Assembly (NCBI GenBank): GCA_022560615.1
Contig: JADFSR010000003.1
Coordinates: 62,001 to 126,000, forward strand
Length of the DNA: 64,000 nucleotides
Direction of reading: 5' to 3'
From: Gemmatimonadota bacterium
Lineage (GTDB): Bacteria > Gemmatimonadota > Gemmatimonadetes > Longimicrobiales > Gaopeijiaceae
The notes under the pieces are model-generated. The model made no database searches and was not told the origin of the DNA. It saw only the letters and a list, made by a program, of their open reading frames with translations. Both the position numbers and the translations under genes were made by a program. The stretch's first letter is position 1, and every line of letters starts with the position of its first letter. Below, in pieces: positions 40,973-49,139 of the stretch.

Positions 40973-43900
40973 ATGAAGTCAATGTGCGACGCGTTGGAAA
41001 GGGTGGCGAGGGCAACGTGCGTTATCAAGCTCTCTCGAGCACTTGTTCTGCTCGCCGTTTTTGCCGCGCCCGTGTCCGCCCAGGTGCCGCCCGACGAATC
41101 GTGGCGTACGCTCGAGACAGACCACTTCCGGGTGACGTTCCCGGCCGAGTTGGAGACACTGGGGCGCCGAGCCGCCGGCATCGCGGAGCGCGCATACGAC
41201 GAGCTCTCCGCTGAGTTCATCGAGGCACCGAGCGGGATGATCGACCTGCTGGTGACCGACCACATCGACATCTCGAATGGGTTCGCTCAGTTGAACCCTT
41301 CGAATCGCATTACCGTTTTCGCCCGTCCGCCCATCGATGATCCCTCCCTCGCATATATCGACGACTGGATGGAGCTCGTCATCACGCACGAGCTCGCACA
41401 CATCGTGCACCTGGACCGGACGGACAACCTCGTCGGCAAAGTCGCCCGTGCATTGTTCGGGAGGGTTACGGGTCCTTGGCCGTTTTTCCCGGGAACCGGC
41501 ACTCCGCGCTGGATCACAGAGGGCATCGCTACCTGGTACGAGTCCGACCTCACAGAGGCCGGTCGCGTAAAAGGGACCTTCAATGAAATGGTGCTGCGCA
41601 CCGCGGCGATAGAGGGACGTTTCGAAGGTATCGGGCAGGCCTCGGGTGGCTCGCCCCAGTGGCCCAGTGGCACGAGGCAATATGCGTACGGGTCGCTCTT
41701 CTTCGATCACCTGATGACCAAGTTCGGCGAGGAGGGGATGGCATCGTTCGTGGAAGCGATCGCCGGCCAGTGGGTGCCCTACCGACTCAACGCCGCGGGG
41801 CGGGACGCATTCGGGGTCTCGCTGTCGGAGGAGTGGGATCTGTGGGCGCAGGAGCAGCACGACGACGGCGCCTCGCTCGACGCGCGGCTCGAGCGCTTCG
41901 GGCCCGTGACCGACCCCGAACGGCTGACGGAGGGGGCCCGATGGGGCTGGCACCCCGAGGTGTCTCCCGACGGGCGCTCGCTGGTCTATGTGCGATCCGA
42001 CGGCAGCTCGGACACCCAGCTCTTCATGGCGAATGCCGATGGCACCGCCGGACGCACCCTGACCCGCACGAACGGGTTGGCGACGTTCGACTGGACGCCC
42101 GATGGGCGCGTGGTCTTCGCGCAGTTGGAGTACACGGACCGTTATCGAGCATACAGCGACCTGTACGTTGCGACCCGCGATGGCGCCGTGCGGAGGGTGA
42201 CGCGCGGAGCGCGCTTGAGCGACCCGTCGGTCGGGCCGGACGGCGCGTGGGCCGTCGCCGTCGCCGGCGGCGACGGCAGGACGGGGCTCGTGAGCGTTGA
42301 TCTGACGAGCGGGCAGCGGACGACGCTCGTGGCGTCCGAGCCAGATGTGCAGTGGGCGTTTCCGAGCGTGTCACCGAACGGGCGATGGATCGCCGCTACA
42401 CGCTGGACACTCGGCGCGCATCACGACGTCGTCATACTCGATCGCAGCGGCGCGGTGGTACACGAGGTGACGACGGATCGGGCTCTGGACATGGCTCCGG
42501 ATTGGAGTCCCGATGGGCGGTACCTCGTCTGGGGATCGGATCGGTCGGGAATCCTCAACATCCTCGGCGCACCGGTCGACCCGGAGACGGGCGTAGCGGG
42601 CGCTCCACTGATGCTGACCAACGTGCGCACGGGCGCGACGTTCCCGAGCATCGATCCCAGTGGTCTCTGGATCTACTTCAGCGGCTATCATGTCGATGGC
42701 TGGGAGGTCGAGCGCGTGCGCTTCGACCCCCAAGGTGCCCGCGTCGCCCCGTCGCCGGATGCACGATTCGCTTCTGCCGGTGCCGCCCAGATGCCTCCGC
42801 CGGTCGAGGGAGAGCTGAGAAACTACTCAGCCGGACCCACGCTCTGGCCCACGTTCTGGGAGCCGGTCCTGCGGGAGCCCGTGGACGCGCGTGCTCGCCA
42901 GATCGGTGAGCACTTCATACCGCAGCGGCAGTTGCTGGGCTTAGGTGTCGGCGCGCAGACGAGCGGTGTCGATCTCGTCGGCCGTCATCGCTACTCCGCG
43001 ATCGGGCGGGTCTTCACCTCCGGCGGGAAAGCCGAAGGTGGAGCGTCATACTCCTTCGCCGGCCTCGGCGATCCGGTCATCCGCCTCACCGCTCGTCAGT
43101 CATGGGACGACGACCCTTCGCTGATCGCGCAGCGCGACGCCGACTCGCCCGTCGACACTCTTTTTGTGCTGGAGCGGCGGCGCAACGTCTTGGCGTCGGC
43201 CTCCTTCAGCCGACCGACCTGGCGAAGCTTGTTCCGTCTGACGCTCTCCGGCGGAGTGGTCTGGGAGTACCGGGAGCTGCTCGACGAAACGCTCGAGCCG
43301 TCCACGCGCTACACTCTCACGCGTCCGAGCTCACGGTTGAGCGACTTCAGCGTTTTCTTGACGTATTCGACAGCTCGCGCCCATTCGTTCCAGATGGGCG
43401 CGGCCCGCGGCGCGACGCTGTTCATACGCGCGCGCACGCTGAACGAGTTGAGCCTTCCCGACACCCTCGCGGGCGTGATCGGGTCCGACCGTTCCGTGGA
43501 CGACGTGATCGGGCGCGCCCGGGTCTATCTGCCGCTCGCCGGTCCCGGATACGCGTCCCATGTGCTCGCGCTCCAGGGCAGCTTCGGAGTAGCCCGCGGA
43601 CCCAACGCGGCAGCCGGTCACTTCGAGGTCGGCGGTGCGTCCGGAACCGCTGAGAACGCGTCGGGACTCGATCTCTTCGGCGGGGGCCCAATCTTTTTTC
43701 CGGTCCGGGGATACGACACGTTCTCGCGCTTCGGCCGCTATGCGTGGGCGGCATCAGTGGAGTATCGGATCCCGCTGGCCCTCGTGAATCGAGGCGTGGG
43801 GGCGTGGCCGCTCCACTTCGATCGCGTATTCGCGTCGGTCTTCGGCGACGCCGGAAACGCATGGGGACCCGACAGCTCCCCTGGCGGTTTCGAGAACCCC

Positions 43901-44053
43901 GCACGACGCGCGTTGGCGTCTGTGGGCGCTGAGGTCACCGCGGAGGTGCTGACCTTCTACAAGGTCACGATGCGGTTTCGCACCGGCGTGGCGGTCCCTC
44001 TGGTCGAAGGCGAAGGAGCGCGGGTATACATACGCTTGGGCGTGCCGTTCTAG
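40973..44053 (+). CDS. Secreted PD40-propeller protease with C-terminal outer-membrane barrel
   Basis: The 1026-residue protein starts at ATG 40973 (ATG 40982 is possible) and has a signal peptide ending P-V-S-A-Q near residue 37. Next comes a peptidase-MA-like domain with zinc motif 'VITHELAHIVHLDRT' and the distal 'WITEGIATWYES'. Residues about 320-600 hold TolB/PD40 propeller blades ('HPEVSPDGRSLVYVRSDG', 'DWTPDGRVVF', 'MAPDWSPDGRYLVWGSD'). The final 350 residues alternate hydrophobic and polar residues, with aromatic ends, as in BamA/Omp85-like barrels. This order (metallopeptidase, propeller, barrel) is typical of Gemmatimonadota and Bacteroidota surface proteins. A hairpin at 44094 follows it. 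Confidence 0.82.
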   Translation: MKSMCDALERVARATCVIKLSRALVLLAVFAAPVSAQVPPDESWRTLETDHFRVTFPAELETLGRRAAGIAERAYDELSAEFIEAPSGMIDLLVTDHIDISNGFAQLNPSNRITVFARPPIDDPSLAYIDDWMELVITHELAHIVHLDRTDNLVGKVARALFGRVTGPWPFFPGTGTPRWITEGIATWYESDLTEAGRVKGTFNEMVLRTAAIEGRFEGIGQASGGSPQWPSGTRQYAYGSLFFDHLMTKFGEEGMASFVEAIAGQWVPYRLNAAGRDAFGVSLSEEWDLWAQEQHDDGASLDARLERFGPVTDPERLTEGARWGWHPEVSPDGRSLVYVRSDGSSDTQLFMANADGTAGRTLTRTNGLATFDWTPDGRVVFAQLEYTDRYRAYSDLYVATRDGAVRRVTRGARLSDPSVGPDGAWAVAVAGGDGRTGLVSVDLTSGQRTTLVASEPDVQWAFPSVSPNGRWIAATRWTLGAHHDVVILDRSGAVVHEVTTDRALDMAPDWSPDGRYLVWGSDRSGILNILGAPVDPETGVAGAPLMLTNVRTGATFPSIDPSGLWIYFSGYHVDGWEVERVRFDPQGARVAPSPDARFASAGAAQMPPPVEGELRNYSAGPTLWPTFWEPVLREPVDARARQIGEHFIPQRQLLGLGVGAQTSGVDLVGRHRYSAIGRVFTSGGKAEGGASYSFAGLGDPVIRLTARQSWDDDPSLIAQRDADSPVDTLFVLERRRNVLASASFSRPTWRSLFRLTLSGGVVWEYRELLDETLEPSTRYTLTRPSSRLSDFSVFLTYSTARAHSFQMGAARGATLFIRARTLNELSLPDTLAGVIGSDRSVDDVIGRARVYLPLAGPGYASHVLALQGSFGVARGPNAAAGHFEVGGASGTAENASGLDLFGGGPIFFPVRGYDTFSRFGRYAWAASVEYRIPLALVNRGVGAWPLHFDRVFASVFGDAGNAWGPDSSPGGFENPARRALASVGAEVTAEVLTFYKVTMRFRTGVAVPLVEGEGARVYIRLGVPF

Positions 44054-44093
44054 CCATAGCAGCTACCCCCGAGCGCCTCGAAGCGTCCAAGAA

Positions 44094-44122
44094 TCCCTTG
44101 CTCTTGGGTTCAAGAGAAGGGA
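44094..44122. terminator. Hairpin after the propeller protease gene
   Basis: tccctt-g-ctcttg (44094-44106) pairs with caagag-aaggga (44111-44122) around ggtt, with one bulged G. There is no T-run after it, so it may act as a 3' end stabiliser or a factor-dependent terminator of the upstream gene. Confidence 0.6.
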
Positions 44123-44190
44123 GGATACCCGAATAAAGCCCGAATATACGATGGCGCTCGCTTGCTTGTCGCGCCAGCAGGAAGAAAATC

Positions 44191-44219
44191 TTGACCCCAA
44201 GATGTAGTGCCCCTACTAT
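44191..44219 (+). promoter_or_regulatory. Predicted sigma-70 promoter of nrdJ
   Basis: A -35 box ttgacc (44191-44196), a 17-bp spacer and a -10 box tactat (44214-44219) make a near-consensus housekeeping promoter. Transcription would start near 44226 and give a leader of about 130 bases before nrdJ. Confidence 0.65.
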
Positions 44220-44270
44220 GGACCTATTCGGTATCTAGTAGCGTCGTAGGGATTTTGCACACGAGAAACC

Positions 44271-44298
44271 ACGGCGGGAACGCTTTCCCGCCGTTTTT
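44271..44298 (+). terminator. Intrinsic terminator inside the nrdJ leader (candidate attenuator)
   Basis: acggcgggaa (44271-44280) and ttcccgccgt (44285-44294) form a perfect 10-bp stem over a CGCT loop and run straight into ttttt (44294-44298). It lies about 50 bases downstream of the predicted start site and 58 bases upstream of the nrdJ ATG, so it would stop transcription before the gene unless relieved. Confidence 0.8.
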
Positions 44299-44356
44299 CA
44301 ACTCTTGTTTCCACTGTTTTCCACTGCGTAGTCCACAAGGAGTCTCGACGAAACCA

Positions 44357-46903
44357 ATGCCGCGCGTTCACAAGCCCCGTCCGCCCCGTGCGTCCGTGAT
44401 CTTCGACGATGTGCTTCCCGACGATCTGCCCGCTGCGGAGCTGACAGAAAATGCCCGCATCGTCCTCGCCCGCCGCTACCTGAAGAAGGACCCGGGAGGC
44501 GAACCCAATGAAGAGCCGGAGGTGATGTTCTGGCGTGTGGCTCGGACCATCGCGGACGTCGACTCGGACTACGGAGCGTCGGAGGCCGGGGTCGACGAGG
44601 TCGCCCGTCAGTTCTACGACCTCATGATCAACGGCACGTTTGAGCCGAACTCGCCCACGCTCATGAACGCGGGCCGCCCCCTCGGCCAGCTCTCCGCGTG
44701 CTTCGTGCTTCCGGTCGACGACGCGCTCTCGAATGGTCGGAGCGGCATCTACGACACGCTCACCGCCATGGCGCTCGTGCACCAGTCGGGGGGTGGCACC
44801 GGCTTTGGCTTCTCCCGCCTGCGTCCCGAGGGTGAGACCGTCCGGTCGACGATGGGGGTCGCGTCCGGCCCCGTGTCGTTCATGAGGCTGTACGACGCGA
44901 GCACCGATGTCGTGAAGCAGGGCGGTACCCGTCGAGGGGCGAACATGGGCATCCTGCGCGTCGACCACCCCGACATCCGTGCGTTTATCACGTGTAAGAA
45001 CGACACTTCGCAGATCACCAACTTCAACATTTCCGTGGCGATCACCGACGTGTTCATGGAGGCGGTGGGCAACGACGAGACGTACGATCTCGTGAGCCCG
45101 AAGCGTGGTGAAGTCGTCGGCCAGGAGCGCGCGCGCGACATCTTCGACATGATCGTCCGCGGTGCTTGGCTCACCGGCGAGCCCGGTACCTTCTTCATCG
45201 ATCGGGCGAACGCATACAACCCGGTTCCGGCGCTCGGCAGCTACGAAGCGACGAACCCGTGTGGCGAGCAGCCGCTGCTCCCGTACGACGTCTGCAACCT
45301 CGGCAGCATCAACCTCGGCAAGTTCGTGAAGGAAGATGCGGCGCCGGGTGTCGATCCCGTCGAAGGCATCGACTGGGATGCATTACGGACGGTCGTCCAC
45401 CTCTCGACGCATTTCTTGGACAACGTCATCGACGCGAATTGCTACCCGCTGCCGGAGATCCACGACCTTGCACAGAACATCCGCCGGATCGGGCTCGGCG
45501 TGATGGGTTGGGCCGACATGTTGGTCCGGCTCGGCATCGCCTACGACTCAGATGACGGCGTGGCGCTCGGTCGTCGCGTGATGGAGTTCGTAAACGAAGA
45601 GTCCCGCAATGCCTCCGAGAAGCTCGCGGAGACACGGGGCGTCTTCCCCGCGTGGGAGGAGTCGATCTGGGGCCCCGATGGTAAGGCTGCCACACGACCT
45701 GACGGTACCAGGGTCCGCAGAATGCGCGAACTGCGACACTGCAACCTGACGACGGTCGCACCGACTGGCACCATCTCGATCTTCGCGGGATGCTCGGGTG
45801 GTATCGAGCCGCTCTTCGCGGTCGCGTTCATGCGGAACCAGGCGGGCGTGCTCATGCCGGATGTGAATCCGGATTTCGTGCGGATGGCTGAAGAGGGGGG
45901 CTGGTACTCCGAAGAGTTGATGGAGAAGATCGCCAACGAGGGTCACATTCACTTCGAGGAGGTCCCCCAAGAGGCACAGCGGAGCTTCCGGACAGCCCAC
46001 GACATCACTCCGGAATGGCACGTGCGCATGCAGGCTGCTTTCCAGGAGCACACCGACTCGGCGATCTCCAAGACCACGAACTTCCCACGTGAGGCGACCG
46101 AAGAGCAGGTGCGCGAGATCTACGAGCTCGCGTTCAGCCTCGGCTGCAAAGGTGTGACGGTGTATCGCGACGGCTCGCGGGAGCGGCAGGTGCTCTCCAC
46201 GGGGAAGACGGCGCCGATCGCCGACAACGCGGAAGCCGTGGCTGGCATCTCCGAGCTCGAGCACTCCCTCGCGGACGCCCGCGAGGAGGCGCACAACCTC
46301 CGAATCGAGACCGAGCGCCTGAAGCACGAGCTGCAAGACCAGGACGTCACGCGCGGCGCGGCCCGTCACAAGCGTCAACGACCGCAGACGCTGCACGGCT
46401 TCACGATGAAGATGAACTCACCGCTCGGGGACCTGTACGTCACGATCAATGAGGACGAGACCGGCAGGCCGTTCGAGGTCTTCTGCACGTTGGGCAAGGC
46501 CGGCGGAGCTGCGAACGCGGACGCGGAGGCGATCGGCCGGCTCATGTCGCTCGCGCTGCGGTCGGGCATCCCCATCAGTCAGGTGAAGGATCAGCTACGC
46601 GGCATCTCCTGCGACCGGGCCGTAGGACTCGGGCCGAACAAGGTCCTGTCCGTGCCTGACGGGATCGGTCAGGCGATCGAGCGCTATCTGGAGGAGAAAG
46701 AGGGCATACAGGAGGCGCTGCCACTCACGACCGGCGCGATCCCCAGTACGAGCACGGCAGCGACGCAGACACAGTCGTCGAGCTATACCTCCGGCGTCCA
46801 GGCCTTCGACATGGGTACCTGTCCCGAGTGTGGCACCGGGCACCTCGCCTTCGAGGAGGGGTGTAAGAAGTGCCACGTCTGCGGCTACTCCGAGTGCGGA
46901 TGA
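44357..46903 (+). CDS. nrdJ: Adenosylcobalamin-dependent (class II) ribonucleotide reductase
   Basis: The 848-residue protein starts at ATG 44357, with aaggag 15 bases upstream. The class II signature sequences are 'NSPTLMNAGRPLGQLSACFV' (first active-site Cys), 'GGTGFGFSRLRPEG', 'GTRRGANMGIL', 'NPCGEQPLLPYDVCNLGSIN' (catalytic N-x-C-x-E), 'APTGTISIFAGCSGGIEP' and 'GVTVYRDGSRERQVL'. A TSCPD domain (about 690-790) precedes the C-terminal 'CPECGTGHLAFEEGCKKCHVCGYSECG' zinc/redox tail (shortened in reading). It reduces ribonucleotides to deoxyribonucleotides using cobalamin, without oxygen. Transcription may be controlled by the leader terminator. No nrdR box was recognised. Confidence 0.95.
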   Translation: MPRVHKPRPPRASVIFDDVLPDDLPAAELTENARIVLARRYLKKDPGGEPNEEPEVMFWRVARTIADVDSDYGASEAGVDEVARQFYDLMINGTFEPNSPTLMNAGRPLGQLSACFVLPVDDALSNGRSGIYDTLTAMALVHQSGGGTGFGFSRLRPEGETVRSTMGVASGPVSFMRLYDASTDVVKQGGTRRGANMGILRVDHPDIRAFITCKNDTSQITNFNISVAITDVFMEAVGNDETYDLVSPKRGEVVGQERARDIFDMIVRGAWLTGEPGTFFIDRANAYNPVPALGSYEATNPCGEQPLLPYDVCNLGSINLGKFVKEDAAPGVDPVEGIDWDALRTVVHLSTHFLDNVIDANCYPLPEIHDLAQNIRRIGLGVMGWADMLVRLGIAYDSDDGVALGRRVMEFVNEESRNASEKLAETRGVFPAWEESIWGPDGKAATRPDGTRVRRMRELRHCNLTTVAPTGTISIFAGCSGGIEPLFAVAFMRNQAGVLMPDVNPDFVRMAEEGGWYSEELMEKIANEGHIHFEEVPQEAQRSFRTAHDITPEWHVRMQAAFQEHTDSAISKTTNFPREATEEQVREIYELAFSLGCKGVTVYRDGSRERQVLSTGKTAPIADNAEAVAGISELEHSLADAREEAHNLRIETERLKHELQDQDVTRGAARHKRQRPQTLHGFTMKMNSPLGDLYVTINEDETGRPFEVFCTLGKAGGAANADAEAIGRLMSLALRSGIPISQVKDQLRGISCDRAVGLGPNKVLSVPDGIGQAIERYLEEKEGIQEALPLTTGAIPSTSTAATQTQSSSYTSGVQAFDMGTCPECGTGHLAFEEGCKKCHVCGYSECG

Positions 46904-46969
46904 GGGGCTAGCCTCGGCAGGGTGGAGGCGACGCGCGCTACGAGCTCGGAGACCGGGTGGAGTCACCAC

Positions 46970-47096
46970 CGCCTTGGGTCTCGGCGCGCCCGTCGACATC
47001 CCGCTCCGCGAGTCGATCGAGAACGGCCTCTTCGTGATGAAGGGAGGCGTGATCTACAAGAACGAGGGTGCGACTCGGATGCGAGAGATCCCCTGA
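46970..47096 (+). pseudogene. C-terminal remnant of an amidohydrolase
   Basis: The frame ending at TGA 47094-47096 reads 'GAPVDIPLRESIENGLFVMK' and then 'GGVIYKNEG'. The V-M-K-G-G-x-x-Y-K pattern closes imidazolonepropionase-like amidohydrolases such as the one at 2256-3512. No start and no catalytic domain are present, and upstream the frame enters nrdJ. It is a relic between nrdJ and the peptidase gene. Confidence 0.6.
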
Positions 47097-47098
47097 GC

Positions 47099-48061
47099 AT
47101 GATGGTGCTCCGCGCTCCGACCGTGCGATTCCTCTACGGAGCCACCGCGCTCCTGGTCGCCGGCTGCTTCGACGCGAACGCACCCTCCGGCCCGACTCCG
47201 GGCTCTCCTGGCTTCGACGGCCTGCGAGCGTTCGGCCTGGTCGAGAAACAGGTCGCGTTCGGGCCGCGCGTTCCAGGTGCTCCGGGGCACGAGGCTCAGC
47301 TCGACTGGATGCTCGCGCGTCTCGACTCGCTCGCTCCCGAGGTCCTTTCGGACACCTTCGGGCACGTTTCGTCCGCGGGCGACTCGCTGGTGCTGGTCAA
47401 CGTGATGGCTCGCTTCCGCCCCGAGCTCGACCGGAGGATCGTCATCCTGACCCACTGGGACACCCGTCCGACCTCGGACGAGGCGGCGGACCCGGCGCGG
47501 CGATCGGACCCTGTTCCCGGCGCGAACGACGGTGGATCGGGCACGGCGGTGCTACTGGAGCTCGCCGCTCTCATGGCAGAGACGCCCCCGCCCCTCGGGA
47601 TCGATCTTCTTTTCGTGGACGGAGAGGACTTCGGACCGAACGGGGAAGACATGTACCTGGGGGCCAAGCGGTACGCGCGTCAGATCGCGGTGGGCGAGCA
47701 GGTGGGTGCGCGCCCGCTCTACGGCCTCCTGCTCGACATGGTCGGCGACGCCGATCCGAGCTTCCCGGTAGAGGCCCACTCCGCTGAGCACGCGTTCGTG
47801 GTGGTGCGCAAGGTGTGGCGTGCTGCGGCTCGGCTCGGCTACAGCGCGTATTTCCCGGAGGCGGTAGCTGGTCGCATCTTCGACGACCACGTTCCGCTCA
47901 TCGAAGCGGGGCTGCCCACCGCCAACCTGATCGACTTCACCTATGGGGGCGCTGACAACAGGTTCTGGCACACGCCGGAGGATCGCCCGGCCAACGTCAG
48001 CGCGGCCACGCTCGGCATGGTCGGGCAAGTCGTGACTGAGTTGGTGTATGCGGGAGGCTAG
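47099..48061 (+). CDS. M28-family lipoprotein peptidase / glutaminyl cyclase-like
   Basis: The 320-residue protein starts at ATG 47099. The N-terminus has a lipoprotein signal ('LYGATALLVAGCF', lipobox L-V-A-G-C). Metal ligands follow the M28 and bacterial glutaminyl-cyclase plan: 'ILTHWDTRP' (H-x-D), 'GANDGGSGTAVLLELA', 'FVDGEDFGPNGEDMYLG' (E-D), 'LLLDMVGD' and 'NRFWHTPEDRP' (His). Such enzymes either remove N-terminal residues or cyclise N-terminal glutamine. The 'GEDFG' and 'FWHT' features lean towards a glutaminyl-peptide cyclotransferase. It is predicted to be anchored in the outer or inner membrane facing the periplasm. Confidence 0.85.
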   Translation: MMVLRAPTVRFLYGATALLVAGCFDANAPSGPTPGSPGFDGLRAFGLVEKQVAFGPRVPGAPGHEAQLDWMLARLDSLAPEVLSDTFGHVSSAGDSLVLVNVMARFRPELDRRIVILTHWDTRPTSDEAADPARRSDPVPGANDGGSGTAVLLELAALMAETPPPLGIDLLFVDGEDFGPNGEDMYLGAKRYARQIAVGEQVGARPLYGLLLDMVGDADPSFPVEAHSAEHAFVVVRKVWRAAARLGYSAYFPEAVAGRIFDDHVPLIEAGLPTANLIDFTYGGADNRFWHTPEDRPANVSAATLGMVGQVVTELVYAGG

Positions 48062-48079
48062 CACTCGGAGGGGACGTAG

Positions 48080-49024
48080 ATGAGCGAAGCCACGACCGTT
48101 CGCGCCGCCGTCGTTCAGGCCGCCGCGACCCCCTTCGACCGCGAGGCGGCCGTCGACAAGGTGTGCGCGATGACCGCGCAGGCGGCCGAGAGAGGCGCGA
48201 ACCTGGTACTCTTCCCCGAAGCCTACGTCGGCGGGTACCCTTGGGGCCTCTCCTTCGGGACGGCGGTCGGTGGTCGTTCCGAGGCGGGACGTCGTGTCTG
48301 GGGGCGATATTGGTCCACCGCCATCGAGGTGCCGGGTCCTGAGGTCGGGCGCATGGGCGAGGCGGCCGAGCAGGCGGGCGTTCATCTCTGCGTGGGCGTC
48401 ATCGAACGCGACAGCACGTACAGCGGCGGCACGCTCTTCTGCACGCTCCTGTACATCGGCCCGGACGGCTCGCTGCTCGGCAAGCACCGCAAACTGAAGC
48501 CGACCGGCGCCGAGCGGCTCATCTGGGGCGAGGGTGATGGCAGTACGCTCACTACGGTCGAGACCGAGTACGGGACCGTGGGCGGTCTGATCTGCTGGGA
48601 GAACTACATGCCGTTGGCGCGCATGGCGATGTACGGCAAGGGCGTCGACATCTACCTCGCTCCGACCGCCGATGCGCACGAGCGATGGCAAGCGACGCTT
48701 CAGCACATCGCACTCGAGGGCCGTTGCTTCGTGCTCGGCTGCAACCAGTACGCGCGCCGGGACATGTACCCGGAGGACCTAGAGACGCGAGAGGAGCTCG
48801 AGGCGTGGCCCGAGGTGCTGAGTCGCGGAGGCTCCGCGATCTACGGGCCGCTCGGCGAACTGCTCGCCGGACCCCTCTGGGAGAAGGAAGGGATCCTGGT
48901 CGCGGATCTGGACATGAGCGCGATCGCGCGCAGCAAATTCGACTTCGACGTCACGGGTCACTATGCGCGCCCCGACGTGTTCAAGCTGGAGGTCGACGAG
49001 TCCCCGCGGCCGCCCGTGCAGTGA
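48080..49024 (+). CDS. Nitrilase
   Basis: The 314-residue protein starts at ATG 48080 with ggagggg 13-19 bases upstream. The catalytic Glu-Lys-Cys triad lies in 'VLFPEAYVGGYPWG', 'KHRKLKPTGAERLIWG' and 'GGLICWENYMPLAR'. These blocks, including W-E-N-Y-M-P-L-A-R, match true nitrilases and cyanide hydratases rather than amidases. It hydrolyses nitriles to carboxylic acids and ammonia; the natural substrate is unknown. It follows the peptidase gene by 18 bases and may share its transcript. Confidence 0.92.
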   Translation: MSEATTVRAAVVQAAATPFDREAAVDKVCAMTAQAAERGANLVLFPEAYVGGYPWGLSFGTAVGGRSEAGRRVWGRYWSTAIEVPGPEVGRMGEAAEQAGVHLCVGVIERDSTYSGGTLFCTLLYIGPDGSLLGKHRKLKPTGAERLIWGEGDGSTLTTVETEYGTVGGLICWENYMPLARMAMYGKGVDIYLAPTADAHERWQATLQHIALEGRCFVLGCNQYARRDMYPEDLETREELEAWPEVLSRGGSAIYGPLGELLAGPLWEKEGILVADLDMSAIARSKFDFDVTGHYARPDVFKLEVDESPRPPVQ

Positions 49025-49085
49025 CGTAATGCGCGTGTCGCCGACGGGAAGGCTGCGTCGGCGCGAACGTGCGATAGAGTATTCC

Positions 49086-49101
49086 TATTATTCGCATAAT
49101 A
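49086..49101. promoter_or_regulatory. AT-rich palindrome upstream of ornithine aminotransferase
   Basis: tattat-tcgc-ataata forms a perfect 6-bp inverted repeat in an AT-rich island (49078-49115), 40-55 bases before the transaminase start. In a genome this GC-rich, such an island marks a promoter, and the palindrome could be an operator for a dimeric regulator. Confidence 0.45.
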
Positions 49102-49139
49102 ATGCATATTGTCACTTCTCCAATTGAGTTGATGCCACA

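Larger units (their letters stand above)
44054..44356. other. Intergenic and leader region of nrdJ
   Basis: This 303-bp region holds, in order: a hairpin behind the protease gene (44094-44122), a strong-looking promoter (44191-44219), a perfect 10-bp terminator hairpin with a T-run (44271-44298) and the nrdJ ribosome binding site aaggag (44337-44342). It is markedly less GC-rich than the genes. I looked for a cobalamin riboswitch and did not find the B12 box. Confidence 0.75.

Noticed and set aside
44220-44356. Adenosylcobalamin riboswitch upstream of the B12-dependent reductase
   Set aside because: Expected by function, but the B12 box and the conserved GCCACTG segment are not there and the leader is too short for a full aptamer.
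49025-49139. tRNA gene upstream of the aminotransferase
   Set aside because: The AT-rich palindrome cannot form a cloverleaf and there is no T-loop GTTC-A/G sequence.
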